Made by a program: the position numbers and the translations under genes. Below are positions 44,299 to 53,008 of a stretch of DNA of 64,000 nt, in pieces. The notes beneath the pieces were generated by a model. It had not been told where the DNA came from. It worked only from the letters and a program-made list of their open reading frames with translations, and searched no databases. The stretch's first letter is position 1; every line of letters begins with the position of its first letter. Origin of the DNA: Rhizobium sp. 11515TR (GTDB taxonomy: Bacteria > Pseudomonadota > Alphaproteobacteria > Rhizobiales > Rhizobiaceae). The stretch spans positions 973,501 through 1,037,500 of the forward strand of contig NZ_CP022998.1 in assembly GCF_002277895.1 (NCBI RefSeq), written 5' to 3'.

Positions 44299-45102
44299 TC
44301 AATGCCCTGCAGCTTCCAGGATCAAATGGGCGATCGTATCGGGATGCGAGATCAGCGAGAGATGGCTGGCCTTCACTTCGATGGTCTTGGCACCCATGCG
44401 CTTGGCCATGAAGCGCTCCAGATCCGGATTGATCGTCCTGTCTTCGGTGGAGACCGCATACCAGCTGGACTTGCTGCGCCAGGCGGCCTGCGTGGTCTTG
44501 CCGGATAGAAGCGCCTTCTGGAAGGGCTGCTGTACGGCATAGAGCACCTCGGCCTTCGCTTTGGGCAAGTCGCCGGCGAAGTCGCGCAGGAACGCTTCCT
44601 CGGTCAGCCGTCCTTCGTCGCCATCGAAGACGATGCCGGCTGATGCCGGCGGTGTCGGATATGTCTTGGCGAGCGCCGTATAGTCTTCGCCGGCATCCGG
44701 TGCGCGGGCGGCGACATAGACGAGCGCGGAAACCTTCGGATGCACGCCGGCTTCGGTGACGATCATGCCGGAAAAGGAATGGCCGACGAGGACAGTCGGG
44801 CCGTCCTGACGATCGAGAACCCGCTGCGCGGCCTCCACCGCTTCCGGAAGTGTCGTCAACGGATTTTGTACTGCCGTGCAGTTCAGCCCCTTGGCCTGCA
44901 GCCGGGCGATAACCTCGGTCCAGCAGGAGCCGTCTGCAAAAAGTCCATGGGCCAGGACGACGTTGCGAGCCTTCAATGGCGCAGACTTGACCGCTCCGGA
45001 GGCGGGTGTCGGAGTGCTGGCAGCCATGCCGCGCGCGGAAATGAGGGAGGCAGCGGCGCCGGCGATAACGGCGGTCGAAAAATTCCTTCTGGTCATCATC
45101 AT
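44299..45102 (-). CDS. Tat-exported alpha/beta hydrolase
   Basis: 267 residues from the ATG at 45102, with AAGGA upstream. The N-terminus MMMTRRNFSTAVIAGAAASL has the twin-arginine motif RRNF and a hydrophobic core, cleaved near GMAA-S. The catalytic motifs are VVLAHGLFADGSCW (oxyanion), GHSFSGMIVTEAG (nucleophile Ser), and a His in VKASHLSLISHPD. It resembles the EstC/MES-type hydrolases annotated as alpha/beta hydrolase. It is a single gene. Confidence 0.9.
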   Translation of the reverse strand: MMMTRRNFSTAVIAGAAASLISARGMAASTPTPASGAVKSAPLKARNVVLAHGLFADGSCWTEVIARLQAKGLNCTAVQNPLTTLPEAVEAAQRVLDRQDGPTVLVGHSFSGMIVTEAGVHPKVSALVYVAARAPDAGEDYTALAKTYPTPPASAGIVFDGDEGRLTEEAFLRDFAGDLPKAKAEVLYAVQQPFQKALLSGKTTQAAWRSKSSWYAVSTEDRTINPDLERFMAKRMGAKTIEVKASHLSLISHPDTIAHLILEAAGH

Positions 45103-45174
45103 GATCGTGATCCTTATGGTGTTGAGGATAAATGGGCACCAGAAAGCCGTCCGCGCCGAATGTCGGAGCGGCAA

Positions 45175-45630
45175 AGCTTCTGAAATTCTGTATGTCTCGG
45201 AGCGGCATATGATCGAACGCGCGGATCAAATATGACCGATCCTGTATTCCTGTTCGGCGTCGAGCTTGCTTTGTGTATGCAAAGCAGAGGCTTCTGATTA
45301 TTTATGTATTCGAAGTGGCAGTCTTGGTCAATAATTGGATGCGTAACGGTTACGTGATGGGTTATATGTATGCGAATGCGGGGAGATGAAATTCTTTTTC
45401 ATACAGCCTTGTTGACCTTGCCGACTGGGAGTGATGGTGGACGGCGCGGTTGGAGAGCGCGAGTTGCTGTCCGGGCGTATTCGCAGCTCGAAGCCTCCTG
45501 CAGGCTATGGCGGAAAGGGATGGGGAATGGCGTGGTGGCTCATGCGGATACATATGCTGAATGCCGCGACGGCATTGCGGCGCTTTATCGAGGCAGCAAG
45601 CTTACCTGGGCATTGCAGCCAAAGTCCGGC
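45175..45630. other. 456-bp intergenic stretch with no supported gene
   Basis: AT-richer than its surroundings. It contains a small hairpin at 45268-45285 (GCTTTG-TGTATG-CAAAGC) and an imperfect ATGAAA...TTTCAT dyad near 45387. A plus-strand open frame over 45370-45825 runs into the antisense of the DUF1513 gene and does not resemble a protein. No promoter is obvious. Confidence 0.5.
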
Positions 45631-46716
45631 TCAGCCGCGGGCGATCCGCACGATGTGTTGATCCCAGGCGACGTCGCTGTGCTCGCCCAGAAAGTCGCCG
45701 CCATAGGAGGAAACGGCAAAGCCATGTTGAGCCGGCGCGATACCTGCCGCATCGGCGATGCTATCCACCTTCAGAACCTTGCCCATCTTCGCATCGAGCG
45801 TCACCGAAGTTCCTTCGATCGGTGATGTCACGCCGACCAGATTTTCAGCGCGATTGACGGCGATAGCGCCGACGTAATTGCCAAGCGCCCGGGTCGTGTC
45901 ATCGGGCAGGGTGACGAAGGTCAGATCCTCGCCCCTCGCGAAATGACCGACAAGCGGCGGCAGGTCGTTGCGATGCCCTTCATATTGGCAGGCGAACCAG
46001 ACCCGGCCGCTGGCGTCGATATCGACATGGCGGGTCGAGACCTGCGCGTATTGCGACGGAAGCGTGTGCTTTTCGATCAGCCCGCCGCTGGCGGCGTCGA
46101 TCAGCGTCAGCGACGGTTCCATATGATCGAGGTTTAGCTTGGTACGGCCGAAATCCGGATGGGTCTCGATGCCGCCATTGGCGACGATCAGGAATCTGCC
46201 GTCGTCTGAAACCGTCATGTCGTGTGGGCCGACGCCGTAGGTCTCGTATTCGCCGATGCGCGCAAAGTGGTTGCCGGCATCATAGAGCCCGATGATACCG
46301 CGATTGTTGTCGAAATCGTTCTCGCTGGCATAGAGCAGCCTGCCATCGGGCGAAAACGTGCCGTGGCCGTAGAAATGCCGGCCTTCTTTAGCGGAAATGA
46401 CGATCGGCTCGGCCTTGTTCCAAGGATCGAAGATCATCGCGTAGGTGCCGGGCCGGCGCGCGAAGGCGACGGCCTTGCCGGTCGCCTTGGAAAAAGCCAT
46501 GCCGTGGGCGCGGGCAGGCAGCGCCACCTGATCGATGATGCGGCCCTGTTCGGTCACCGTCGCCACGGCGAAGGAACCGTCCGCAGCGCGGATGCCGGAG
46601 GCGTAGACCGCATCGGCCTGCTCCAGCGCTATCAGCGCGCTAGGCTTCAGGGCTGCAAGGAAGGTCAGCCCTGCGGCTTTGACAAAAGCTCTCCGATCGA
46701 TCAGGCCGCTGCGCAT
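45631..46716 (-). CDS. DUF1513 family periplasmic protein
   Basis: 361 residues. A Tat-like signal is present in MRSGLIDRRAFVKAAGLTFL, with RRAF. The mature part is beta-propeller-like, with repeats such as YGHGTFSPDGRLLYASENDFDN and GPHDMTVSDDGRFLIVANGG. DUF1513 proteins travel with imelysin-type iron-uptake genes. It is the fourth gene of the operon, starting 5 bases after the second imelysin stop codon. The function is unknown; cytochrome- or heme-related electron transfer is not shown by any motif. Confidence 0.93.
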   Translation of the reverse strand: MRSGLIDRRAFVKAAGLTFLAALKPSALIALEQADAVYASGIRAADGSFAVATVTEQGRIIDQVALPARAHGMAFSKATGKAVAFARRPGTYAMIFDPWNKAEPIVISAKEGRHFYGHGTFSPDGRLLYASENDFDNNRGIIGLYDAGNHFARIGEYETYGVGPHDMTVSDDGRFLIVANGGIETHPDFGRTKLNLDHMEPSLTLIDAASGGLIEKHTLPSQYAQVSTRHVDIDASGRVWFACQYEGHRNDLPPLVGHFARGEDLTFVTLPDDTTRALGNYVGAIAVNRAENLVGVTSPIEGTSVTLDAKMGKVLKVDSIADAAGIAPAQHGFAVSSYGGDFLGEHSDVAWDQHIVRIARG

Positions 46717-46721
46717 CGCCC

Positions 46722-47933
46722 TCAGTCTCCGTCTGCGAAGGAGAAGCCGGCCGAAAGGCCGATGGCGCCGCCGTACTCGTCGCTGAAGCTGGTGGCGAGA
46801 TCGCGGCTGACGGAGAGCAGCTTGTCGATCTTGGCGCGTTCCGCATCGTTGCTGATCGCCGCCTCAATATCCGCATTGATCGTCGGTGCCGTGGTCGCGA
46901 GTTCGTTCAGGAGGCCGTCGATCTTGGTGGCGACAGCGCGCTTGTCAGCCGGCAGCAGCTTCGCCATGTCGGCCTTTTCCCATAGCGTCTTGATACCGTC
47001 GACATTGCCGGCAAACGAGGCCCATGTATTGCCCGAGCGCCAGTAGATCGCCATCTTCGGACGCGCCGCTGCCGGATCGCCCTTGTAGAAGGTTTCCAGC
47101 CGCTGGTCGCGCATATTGGCGGCGCTGTGCACGAGGATGCCGAGCAGTGCGGTGACGGCTTCCTTGTTGTCCATAAAATCGTCGCTGGTCTTGCCGGGGA
47201 ATTTCCAGGATTTCTGTACGCCGTCGGGCGCATCCCACTCGTCGGCGATTTCCTTGGCCGTATTTTCGATATTGCCGGCAACCGCCGCGCCATAGCGGCA
47301 GCGGAAGCTCTGCTTGTCCTTGCCGAGAACGTCGGAGCCGTTGCCGAAGAGCACATATTCCAGCGCCGTCATGCTCATCAGCGCCACGCTCTTGCCGGCG
47401 ACGGCTTCGACGGTCGTGTCCTGCTCGTCCGCTTTGGCGATCAGCGCTTGCACCTGCTTGAGGCCGACGCCCTTGCGATCGGGATAGAAGAGGATGTGCT
47501 CGAAGCGGTTCTGTTCGATGATCGGGCCGGTATCGACGATCTCGATCCGCGACCAGCTCTTCACGGTGTCGCCGAAAGCCGATTTGGCGCCGGAAAGGGT
47601 GGCATCCGTGGGATCTGCGCAAAGCGTCTTCATCGCGACAGTCAGTTTCGAAGCGGAGTCGTGCATGGCGCGGTAGCCGGGACGGATCACGTCATCCACC
47701 GCCTTCTGCAGCGTTGTGGGCACCGCAGCCTCGTTCAGGCCGGCGCCATTGGTACCCGCATCCTCGGCATGGGCAGGCAGGGCCGCAGCAGCAAAGAGAA
47801 GGCTGGCGGTCAGAGCAATTCCAGCAAAAGTGCGCAGCGGTTTTGCGTCCGGAATTGCGTGAAAAGAATGGGACGGAGCATTTCCATGACTCCGTTCAGA
47901 GCGGAAATGCTCCGGGCGTTTCCATTGGCGCAT
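46722..47933 (-). CDS. Imelysin-family periplasmic protein with a repeat-derived signal peptide
   Basis: 403 residues. The only in-frame ATG/GTG/TTG before the mature part is the ATG at 47933, which overlaps the stop codon of the upstream DUF1111 gene (TGATG) and has GGAG eight bases upstream. Residues about 8-40 are encoded by palindromic repeats (47815-47859 and 47875-47913). The signal peptide core KPLRTFAGIALTASLLFAAA ends near PAHA-ED. The imelysin fold is seen in SMTALEYVLFGNGSD, where the metal-site His of GxHxxE is replaced. The function is probably iron binding or cleavage of a transport component; it is third in the iron operon. Confidence 0.9.
   Translation of the reverse strand: MRQWKRPEHFRSERSHGNAPSHSFHAIPDAKPLRTFAGIALTASLLFAAAALPAHAEDAGTNGAGLNEAAVPTTLQKAVDDVIRPGYRAMHDSASKLTVAMKTLCADPTDATLSGAKSAFGDTVKSWSRIEIVDTGPIIEQNRFEHILFYPDRKGVGLKQVQALIAKADEQDTTVEAVAGKSVALMSMTALEYVLFGNGSDVLGKDKQSFRCRYGAAVAGNIENTAKEIADEWDAPDGVQKSWKFPGKTSDDFMDNKEAVTALLGILVHSAANMRDQRLETFYKGDPAAARPKMAIYWRSGNTWASFAGNVDGIKTLWEKADMAKLLPADKRAVATKIDGLLNELATTAPTINADIEAAISNDAERAKIDKLLSVSRDLATSFSDEYGGAIGLSAGFSFADGD
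47815..47859. repeat. Dispersed palindromic repeat, copy C (translated)
   Basis: 45 bases on the plus strand beginning GCAATTCCAGCAAAAGTG and ending GGAATTGCG, with the core GCGCAGCGGTTTTGCGTCCGG. It lies inside the imelysin gene and encodes, in that gene's frame, HAIPDAKPLRTFAGIA (residues about 25-40) of the signal peptide. Confidence 0.85.
47875..47913. repeat. Inverted repeat adjoining copy C
   Basis: Arms GGAGCATTTCC (47875-47885) and GGAAATGCTCC (47903-47913) form a perfect 11-bp stem around 17 bases. It encodes about residues 8-20 of the imelysin precursor. Together with copy C it makes one composite insertion-like block. Confidence 0.75.
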
Positions 47934-49492
47934 CAGAGGGACTCCAGAAAGTTGATGAGGGCTTGCCGATTGTCCTTCGAAAGACCGGCGAATGCGTTGC
48001 GGGCTTTTTCCGCCTCTCCTCCATGCCAGAGGATGGCTTCGGTCAATGTCCGGGCGCGGCCGTCATGCAGATAGGCCTGCCGGCCGCTCACCGTCTGTGT
48101 CAGGCCTATACCCCAGAGCGGCGGCGTGCGCCAATCGCGACCGGATGCCACGCCCACCTGCTGTCCATCCGAAAGGCCTTCGCCCATGTCGTGCAGCAGG
48201 AAATCGGAATAGGGCCAGATCAGCTGGAAAGCCTGCGGCGAATCCTTGCCGTCGCTGCGCTTCAAGCCGTCACGCGTCACGAATTTCGGTGTGTGGCAGG
48301 CCGCACAGCCGGAGCGGTAAAACATCTCCTTGCCGTTCAATACGGCGGGCTGGCTCGTCGCGCGTCGGGCGGGCACGGCAAGATTTTCGGAGTAGAAGGT
48401 GACAAGCGGAAGCACTGGATCCGGCGCTTCGGTGTCGCCGAGGCGCGTCTGCACGCCGTTCGGCATGGCCAGACATTGCGGTTCCTTGGCAGTGCAGTCG
48501 CCATAAGGATTGGGCCGGTCCGGCGTCGAAATGCCGATATCGGCGGAAAAGGCATCGGCCACCTGGTCGCGCACGGTTGCATTCTGGGCCTTCCAGCCGA
48601 AGCGCCCGAGCGCGAGCTGACCGGTACGATGATCGCGGACGATGGCGGCGCGGCCGCGAATGCCGATGCCCTTCTTATCATCCGGATCGGCATTGGCGAG
48701 AATATCGGCATCCGGAATGGCTTCGATCAGCCCGAGCCCGATCATCGGCGGCGCGATGCGTGGCGAAAAGGTAGTGCTTGCACCCATCGGCCCGTAGGCG
48801 AGATCGCTGACGCCGTAATGCGGCTTGCGCAAGGTTACGGCTTCCCCGCTGGCCAGCGTCACAATCTCCTCGCTATAGCTGACGGTCACCTTGCCTTCGG
48901 CGGCGAGGCCAGGAACGGCGAGATCCTGCAGCTGTGCCCCGTACGTCGAATCCGGAAAATTGAGCGCGTGAAAATCCTTGACGGCCTGCTCTTCCTCCGG
49001 CGTCACGGCGGCCCGTGCAAGGCGCAAGACCATCGAGGTCGCGGCAGCGCCCGCTTCCTCAGGCGGATGGCCGCGTCCGTCGCGGATATGACAGCTTTGG
49101 CAGGAGCGGGCATTGAACAGCGGCCCCAGCCCATCGGAAGCCTGAGTGGAGGAGGGGGCGGAGACCCAAAGCTTGCGAAAGAGCGCATTGCCGAGATGAA
49201 AATCCTGGCCCTGTTGCTGGTCTAGCTTGGCTGAGGGCTGTGAGAAGATATCGCGCGTGACCTTGTCGATCGAGGTCAGGCCGCCGCCCTGCATCGTCTC
49301 ATAGGGTTCGGCCTTGAGGAAGTTGCTGGTTGCGCGGGTCACGTCGCGCACGCGCTTCAGCTCTTCGGTAGAGAGATCGCTGCGCGTGCTCGGAAAATCG
49401 AGAATATCAGCGGCTGCTAGCGTGATGGAAAAAACCAAAAAACCCGCAGCGATGGCGGGCAAAAGGGCGCGATTGGCCGGTAAATCTGTCAT
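47933..49492 (-). CDS. Di-heme cytochrome-type oxidoreductase (DUF1111 family)
   Basis: 519 residues with an N-terminal signal peptide (LLPAIAAGFLVFSITLAAA). Two c-type heme motifs are present, ARSCQSCHIRDGRGHPP and YRSGCAACHTPKFVT. The fold is that of the thiol oxidoreductase-like DUF1111 proteins, which occur in operons with imelysins and may oxidise Fe(II) or accept electrons in the periplasm. It is the second gene of the operon; its stop overlaps the next start codon. Confidence 0.94.
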   Translation of the reverse strand: MTDLPANRALLPAIAAGFLVFSITLAAADILDFPSTRSDLSTEELKRVRDVTRATSNFLKAEPYETMQGGGLTSIDKVTRDIFSQPSAKLDQQQGQDFHLGNALFRKLWVSAPSSTQASDGLGPLFNARSCQSCHIRDGRGHPPEEAGAAATSMVLRLARAAVTPEEEQAVKDFHALNFPDSTYGAQLQDLAVPGLAAEGKVTVSYSEEIVTLASGEAVTLRKPHYGVSDLAYGPMGASTTFSPRIAPPMIGLGLIEAIPDADILANADPDDKKGIGIRGRAAIVRDHRTGQLALGRFGWKAQNATVRDQVADAFSADIGISTPDRPNPYGDCTAKEPQCLAMPNGVQTRLGDTEAPDPVLPLVTFYSENLAVPARRATSQPAVLNGKEMFYRSGCAACHTPKFVTRDGLKRSDGKDSPQAFQLIWPYSDFLLHDMGEGLSDGQQVGVASGRDWRTPPLWGIGLTQTVSGRQAYLHDGRARTLTEAILWHGGEAEKARNAFAGLSKDNRQALINFLESL

Positions 49493-49537
49493 GGGTATTG
49501 GGGCGGCAACGCCTTGTCGCGCTGCCGCCGTCCCTTA

Positions 49538-50827
49538 TTACTTCTTGGTGAAGACGGCGTTCGGGTTGTCCAGGCTGTCCGAACCTTCGAGCTTGATCGT
49601 GCCGAGATCGAGAGCGGCGATAACACGCTGAATGCTCTTCGTCTGGTCGAGCAGGCCGTCGATGGCCTTCTGTACGGTGGCGTTGCCTTCCTTGTTGCCC
49701 TCGCCGATCATCTGGTCGTATTTCTCGACCGTCTCGCCGCGATGCACCAACGCCTTCATGGCAGCAAGCGTGGTGTCGAGCTTGCCTTCCATTTCCTTGT
49801 CGAGCGCCGGGTCCTTGGCCTTGACCAGATCGTGCAGCGACGGGCCCTTCATCTTGGTGCCGTCGACGCGGGTATAGTTGCCGGTATAGGCCGCAGCGAT
49901 GCCGATGGCGTCGCCATTGTGCTCGTTATAGGTATTGTCGGAGAAGCAGTCCTGCTCTTCTTCCGGATCATGCAGCAGCAGGCCGAGCTTCATGCGCTCG
50001 CCGGCAAGCTCACCATAGGAGAGCGAGCCCATGCCGGTCAGGATAGTGGTCAGGCCGGCCTTCGGATCGGCTTCCACATGCTTGGTGGCTTCGCCGTCCG
50101 GCGCCCACTCGTCGGTCATCTCCTGCAAATCCGAAACCAACAGCGTCGAGGCGGATTTCAGATATTCGGCGCGGCGGTCGCAATTGCCGTGTGTACAATT
50201 CTTCAAATCGTAATCGGTTGCGGGGCGTTCGCCGGCACCGGCCTTGGTGCCGTGCAGATCCTGGCCCCAGAGCAGGAATTCGATGGCGTGGTAGCCGGTC
50301 GCGACATTGGCTTCGACGCCGCCGGCCTGATGCAGCGTGCCCGAGAGGAATTCCGGCGTCAGATGCGAGGCGTCGACATCCTTGCCGTTGATCTTGATCG
50401 TCTTGTTGGCGATGACATTGGCGACATAGAGCGCGTTCTCATCGCTTTCCGTACCATAGGAGGCGTCGACATAATCGATAAGTCCTTCGTCCAGCGGCCA
50501 GGAATTGACCTTACCTTCCCAATCGTCAACGATCGGGTTGCCGAAGCGATAGACTTCCGTCTGTGCATAGGGAACACGGGCCTTGATCCAAGCCGCACGT
50601 GCCGCCTTCAGCGTCTTGTCGCTGGGATTGGCGAGCAGAGCGTCGATCGCCTTGTCGAGTGCTTTCGCCGTCGTCAGCGAGTCCTGATATTTGGCATGTG
50701 CCAGTTCCGCATAATGCTTGAGAACGGCAGCCGGCTCGGGAGCGGCTGCTAGAGCCGGCAGGCTGAATGCGGCGGTCGTGATCACGGCCACCGCGAGCGC
50801 GGCGCCAATTCTGTTTTTCAGTTTCAT
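49538..50827 (-). CDS. Imelysin-family iron-uptake protein (IrpA/EfeO-like)
   Basis: 429 residues from the ATG at 50827, with AGGAGAGGA upstream; the frame is open 22 codons further. A signal peptide ends at LPALA-AAPEP. The imelysin motif GYHAIEFLLWGQDLHGT gives the GxHxxE metal site, and the YRFGNPI-type and NCTHGNCDRRAEYL segments follow. IrpA-like proteins are iron-regulated and needed for growth in low iron. It is the first gene of the operon with DUF1111, imelysin and DUF1513. Confidence 0.94.
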   Translation of the reverse strand: MKLKNRIGAALAVAVITTAAFSLPALAAAPEPAAVLKHYAELAHAKYQDSLTTAKALDKAIDALLANPSDKTLKAARAAWIKARVPYAQTEVYRFGNPIVDDWEGKVNSWPLDEGLIDYVDASYGTESDENALYVANVIANKTIKINGKDVDASHLTPEFLSGTLHQAGGVEANVATGYHAIEFLLWGQDLHGTKAGAGERPATDYDLKNCTHGNCDRRAEYLKSASTLLVSDLQEMTDEWAPDGEATKHVEADPKAGLTTILTGMGSLSYGELAGERMKLGLLLHDPEEEQDCFSDNTYNEHNGDAIGIAAAYTGNYTRVDGTKMKGPSLHDLVKAKDPALDKEMEGKLDTTLAAMKALVHRGETVEKYDQMIGEGNKEGNATVQKAIDGLLDQTKSIQRVIAALDLGTIKLEGSDSLDNPNAVFTKK

Positions 50828-50898
50828 GTTCCTCTCCTGTGACAGCGGGGGCACCGTCAAAACTTGCCAATTTGTGTCATGTATGAAAAACAAACTTG

Positions 50899-50904
50899 TG
50901 TCAA
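50899..50904 (-). promoter_or_regulatory. -35-like box of the iron operon
   Basis: TTGACA on the minus strand, 72 bases upstream of the imelysin start codon. No convincing -10 is seen at 16-18 bases (CATGAC at 17), which fits a regulated, activator-dependent promoter. Confidence 0.4.
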
Positions 50905-50913
50905 ACGCTCTAG

Positions 50914-50930
50914 TTTAGAACGATTTTAAG
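50914..50930. promoter_or_regulatory. Candidate iron control element (Irr ICE box)
   Basis: TTTAGAA-CGA-TTTTAAG resembles the ICE consensus TTTAGAA-N3-TTCTAAA: the left half is perfect and the right half has five of seven bases. It lies about 10 bp upstream of the -35-like box of the iron-uptake operon, where Irr is known to activate some promoters in Bradyrhizobiaceae and Rhizobiaceae. No regulator gene is adjacent. Confidence 0.5.
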
Positions 50931-51047
50931 GCGAGAGACCAAGGGTTTAACGTCGCAAGCGAAATGGATTCGCTTGCGAATGCGCGGATATGGGGCGTTT
51001 GATATTGTGTCGGCGGGGCAGTGGAAGCAGGCGCGTTCGCCGCCAAC

Positions 51048-52337
51048 TCACATTTTCCGTTGAAGGCGGCTGAAGAAGAAGCCGTCGGTATCTGTGGAGG
51101 CCGGTGTCAGGGTAATGGTCTTACCGTCGGAGGAGCGCGGCTTTGCGGCATCCTTGCCGAACAGTTTCTCCCAGGAGCTCAGGGTTTCCACGACTTCGAA
51201 GTCTGGATTCTGGGCGGCGAAACGGTTCACCTGTGCCTCATTCTCCTCCGGCAGTACCGAGCAGGTGACGTAGAGCAGAGCGCCGCCGGGGCGGACGAAT
51301 TCGCCGGCCTGCGCCAGGGCTTCCTGTTGCTGGCTGGTGCGTTCATCGAGGTTCTTCTGTGTCAGTCGCCATTTGGTATCGGGACGCCGCCGCCATGTGC
51401 CGGTGCCCGTGCAGGGAGCATCGACCAGAACTTTGTCGAACTTGCCGCGCAGTTGGAGCAGGCCGTTGCGGTCATCATGGACCTGAACGTTACGGGTGCC
51501 GGCCCGCTTCAGCCGCTCGATGATCGGCGCCAGGCGCCGTCGGTCGCTGTCATAGGCATGGACCTGGCCCTTGTTATGCATTGCGGCCGACATGGCGAGC
51601 GTCTTGCCGCCACCGCCGGCGCAATAATCGAGCACCTGGTCGCCTTCATCAGGCAGGACCAGATCGGCCACGATCTGCGAGCCTTCATCCTGCACCTCGA
51701 ACCAACCCTTCTGGAACGAAAGTTCGGCCGTGACGTTCGGCAGGCGGGATGCACCTTCTCCGGCGGGAATACGGATGCCGAAACGGGCAATCTTCGATGA
51801 CTGGCCACCGGCGCGCTCCAGCGCCTTTACGACCTTGGCGCGGTCGGCCTTCAGGGCATTGGCGCGAAGATCGAGCGTCGGACGCTCGGAGAGAGCCTTG
51901 GCTTCGGCAAGCCAGCCATCGCCAAAGGCTTGGCTGAAGGAGGGCTCGACCCATTCGGGAATATCGCCCTGGACATGACGAGGCGCATCTTCGAGCTTGC
52001 GGACCGCAAAGGCGGCCAATGTTTCGGCATTAGGCGCCTCGGGTGCAAATTTGTCGCCGTCCAGCTCAGCAGCCAGCGCCTCCGGCGTCAGCCCCCATTG
52101 GCGGAAGAGTACGGCATGGGCAAGCGCGGACGCACTGTCGTCTTCCATCAGCCAAGCATGCGAAAGCCGCATGCGCAGGGCGTCATAGACGATGTTGCCG
52201 ATCGCGGCCCTGTCGCCGGAGCCGGCGAAGCGATGGGCAAGGCCCCAATCCTTCAGGGCATCGGCCACCGGTCGCTTGCGCGCTTCGATATCGGCAAGAA
52301 CTTCGATGGCCCCCTGCAATCGGCCGCCCAGACGCAT
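51048..52337 (-). CDS. RsmB/NOP-family RNA (cytosine-5) methyltransferase
   Basis: 429 residues. The N-terminal NusB-like region runs to about residue 130, the Rossmann methyltransferase domain contains VLDYCAGGGGKTLAMSAAM (SAM site), motif IV VDAPCTGTGTWRRRPD and motif VI LLYVTCSVLPEENEAQV, giving the two catalytic Cys. It methylates C5 of cytosine in 16S rRNA or tRNA. The extra Gly/Lys-rich C-terminal tail is normal for rhizobial members. It is a single gene; the preceding 205 bases hold no gene. Confidence 0.93.
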   Translation of the reverse strand: MRLGGRLQGAIEVLADIEARKRPVADALKDWGLAHRFAGSGDRAAIGNIVYDALRMRLSHAWLMEDDSASALAHAVLFRQWGLTPEALAAELDGDKFAPEAPNAETLAAFAVRKLEDAPRHVQGDIPEWVEPSFSQAFGDGWLAEAKALSERPTLDLRANALKADRAKVVKALERAGGQSSKIARFGIRIPAGEGASRLPNVTAELSFQKGWFEVQDEGSQIVADLVLPDEGDQVLDYCAGGGGKTLAMSAAMHNKGQVHAYDSDRRRLAPIIERLKRAGTRNVQVHDDRNGLLQLRGKFDKVLVDAPCTGTGTWRRRPDTKWRLTQKNLDERTSQQQEALAQAGEFVRPGGALLYVTCSVLPEENEAQVNRFAAQNPDFEVVETLSSWEKLFGKDAAKPRSSDGKTITLTPASTDTDGFFFSRLQRKM

Positions 52338-52542
52338 TCACACTCTCCTGCTCGCGCATGACCCGGAACCCGTTCGAGCTCACCTTGGGACTCTGCGCCT
52401 ACCAAAACCACTGACGCCTCGCCGATCCGCGCAGACAATGCCCATGGCGGCGGATTTTGAGACGTCTCAATCGCGTGGTAGCCGCGATTGGCCGAGAGAG
52501 CAAGCGTCATGCCGATTTGCCGGTGGTTCCGGCTTCCGGCGA

Positions 52543-52911
52543 TTACTTCGAGGCGACGACCTCGTAACAGACCTTGGCGGTACCAGAAGCGACCATGCCG
52601 ATGTTCTGTGCGGCAGCGCGGGAGAGATCGAGAACACGTCCGCGAATGAAGGGCCCACGGTCATTGATGCGAACGACGACGCTACGGCCATTGTGCTTGT
52701 TGGTGACGCGCAGACGCGTACCGAAGGCGAGCGAGCGGTGGGCTGCAGTAAGATTTCTGGAACTCATGCGTTCCCCGGAAGCAGTCTTGGAGCTTCCCCC
52801 GTACCATGAAGCGCCTCCGCAGCCAGCGGATGCAAATGCCGGAGTCGAAACGACAGCAAAGGAGGCGGATATAGTTGCGGCGATTGCCAAAGAACGTGCG
52901 ATTTTCTTCAA
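52543..52911 (-). CDS. rlpA: RlpA-family lytic transglycosylase-like protein
   Basis: 122 residues with a signal peptide ([21 protein letters not shown]). The double-psi beta-barrel has [40 protein letters not shown] and [20 protein letters not shown], including the catalytic Asp of RlpA enzymes. There is no SPOR domain, so it is a short RlpA that may act on naked glycan strands in the periplasm. A 21-bp palindrome lies about 98 bases upstream of the start codon. Confidence 0.92.
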   Translation of the reverse strand: MKKIARSLAIAATISASFAVVSTPAFASAGCGGASWYGGSSKTASGERMSSRNLTAAHRSLAFGTRLRVTNKHNGRSVVVRINDRGPFIRGRVLDLSRAAAQNIGMVASGTAKVCYEVVASK

Positions 52912-53008
52912 ACCGATTTTTCCCTCAAGCTATTGAACTTGCGCCCTGGGTAGGCGGCGGGCTTAAATCAGGCCAAAAATGGCGAAAAAGTGCCACTATT
53001 GATCACGG

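Noticed and set aside
45268..45285. Small hairpin GCTTTG-TGTATG-CAAAGC as a terminator
   Set aside because: The stem is only six to eight pairs, no T run follows on either strand, and no gene ends close to it.
45370..45825. 151-codon plus-strand frame in the 456-bp gap before the iron operon end
   Set aside because: The second half is the antisense of the DUF1513 gene and the first half lacks any family or signal; no ribosome site.
47714..49225. 503-codon plus-strand open frame over the DUF1111 gene
   Set aside because: Antisense of a gene with two clear heme motifs; shadow frame.
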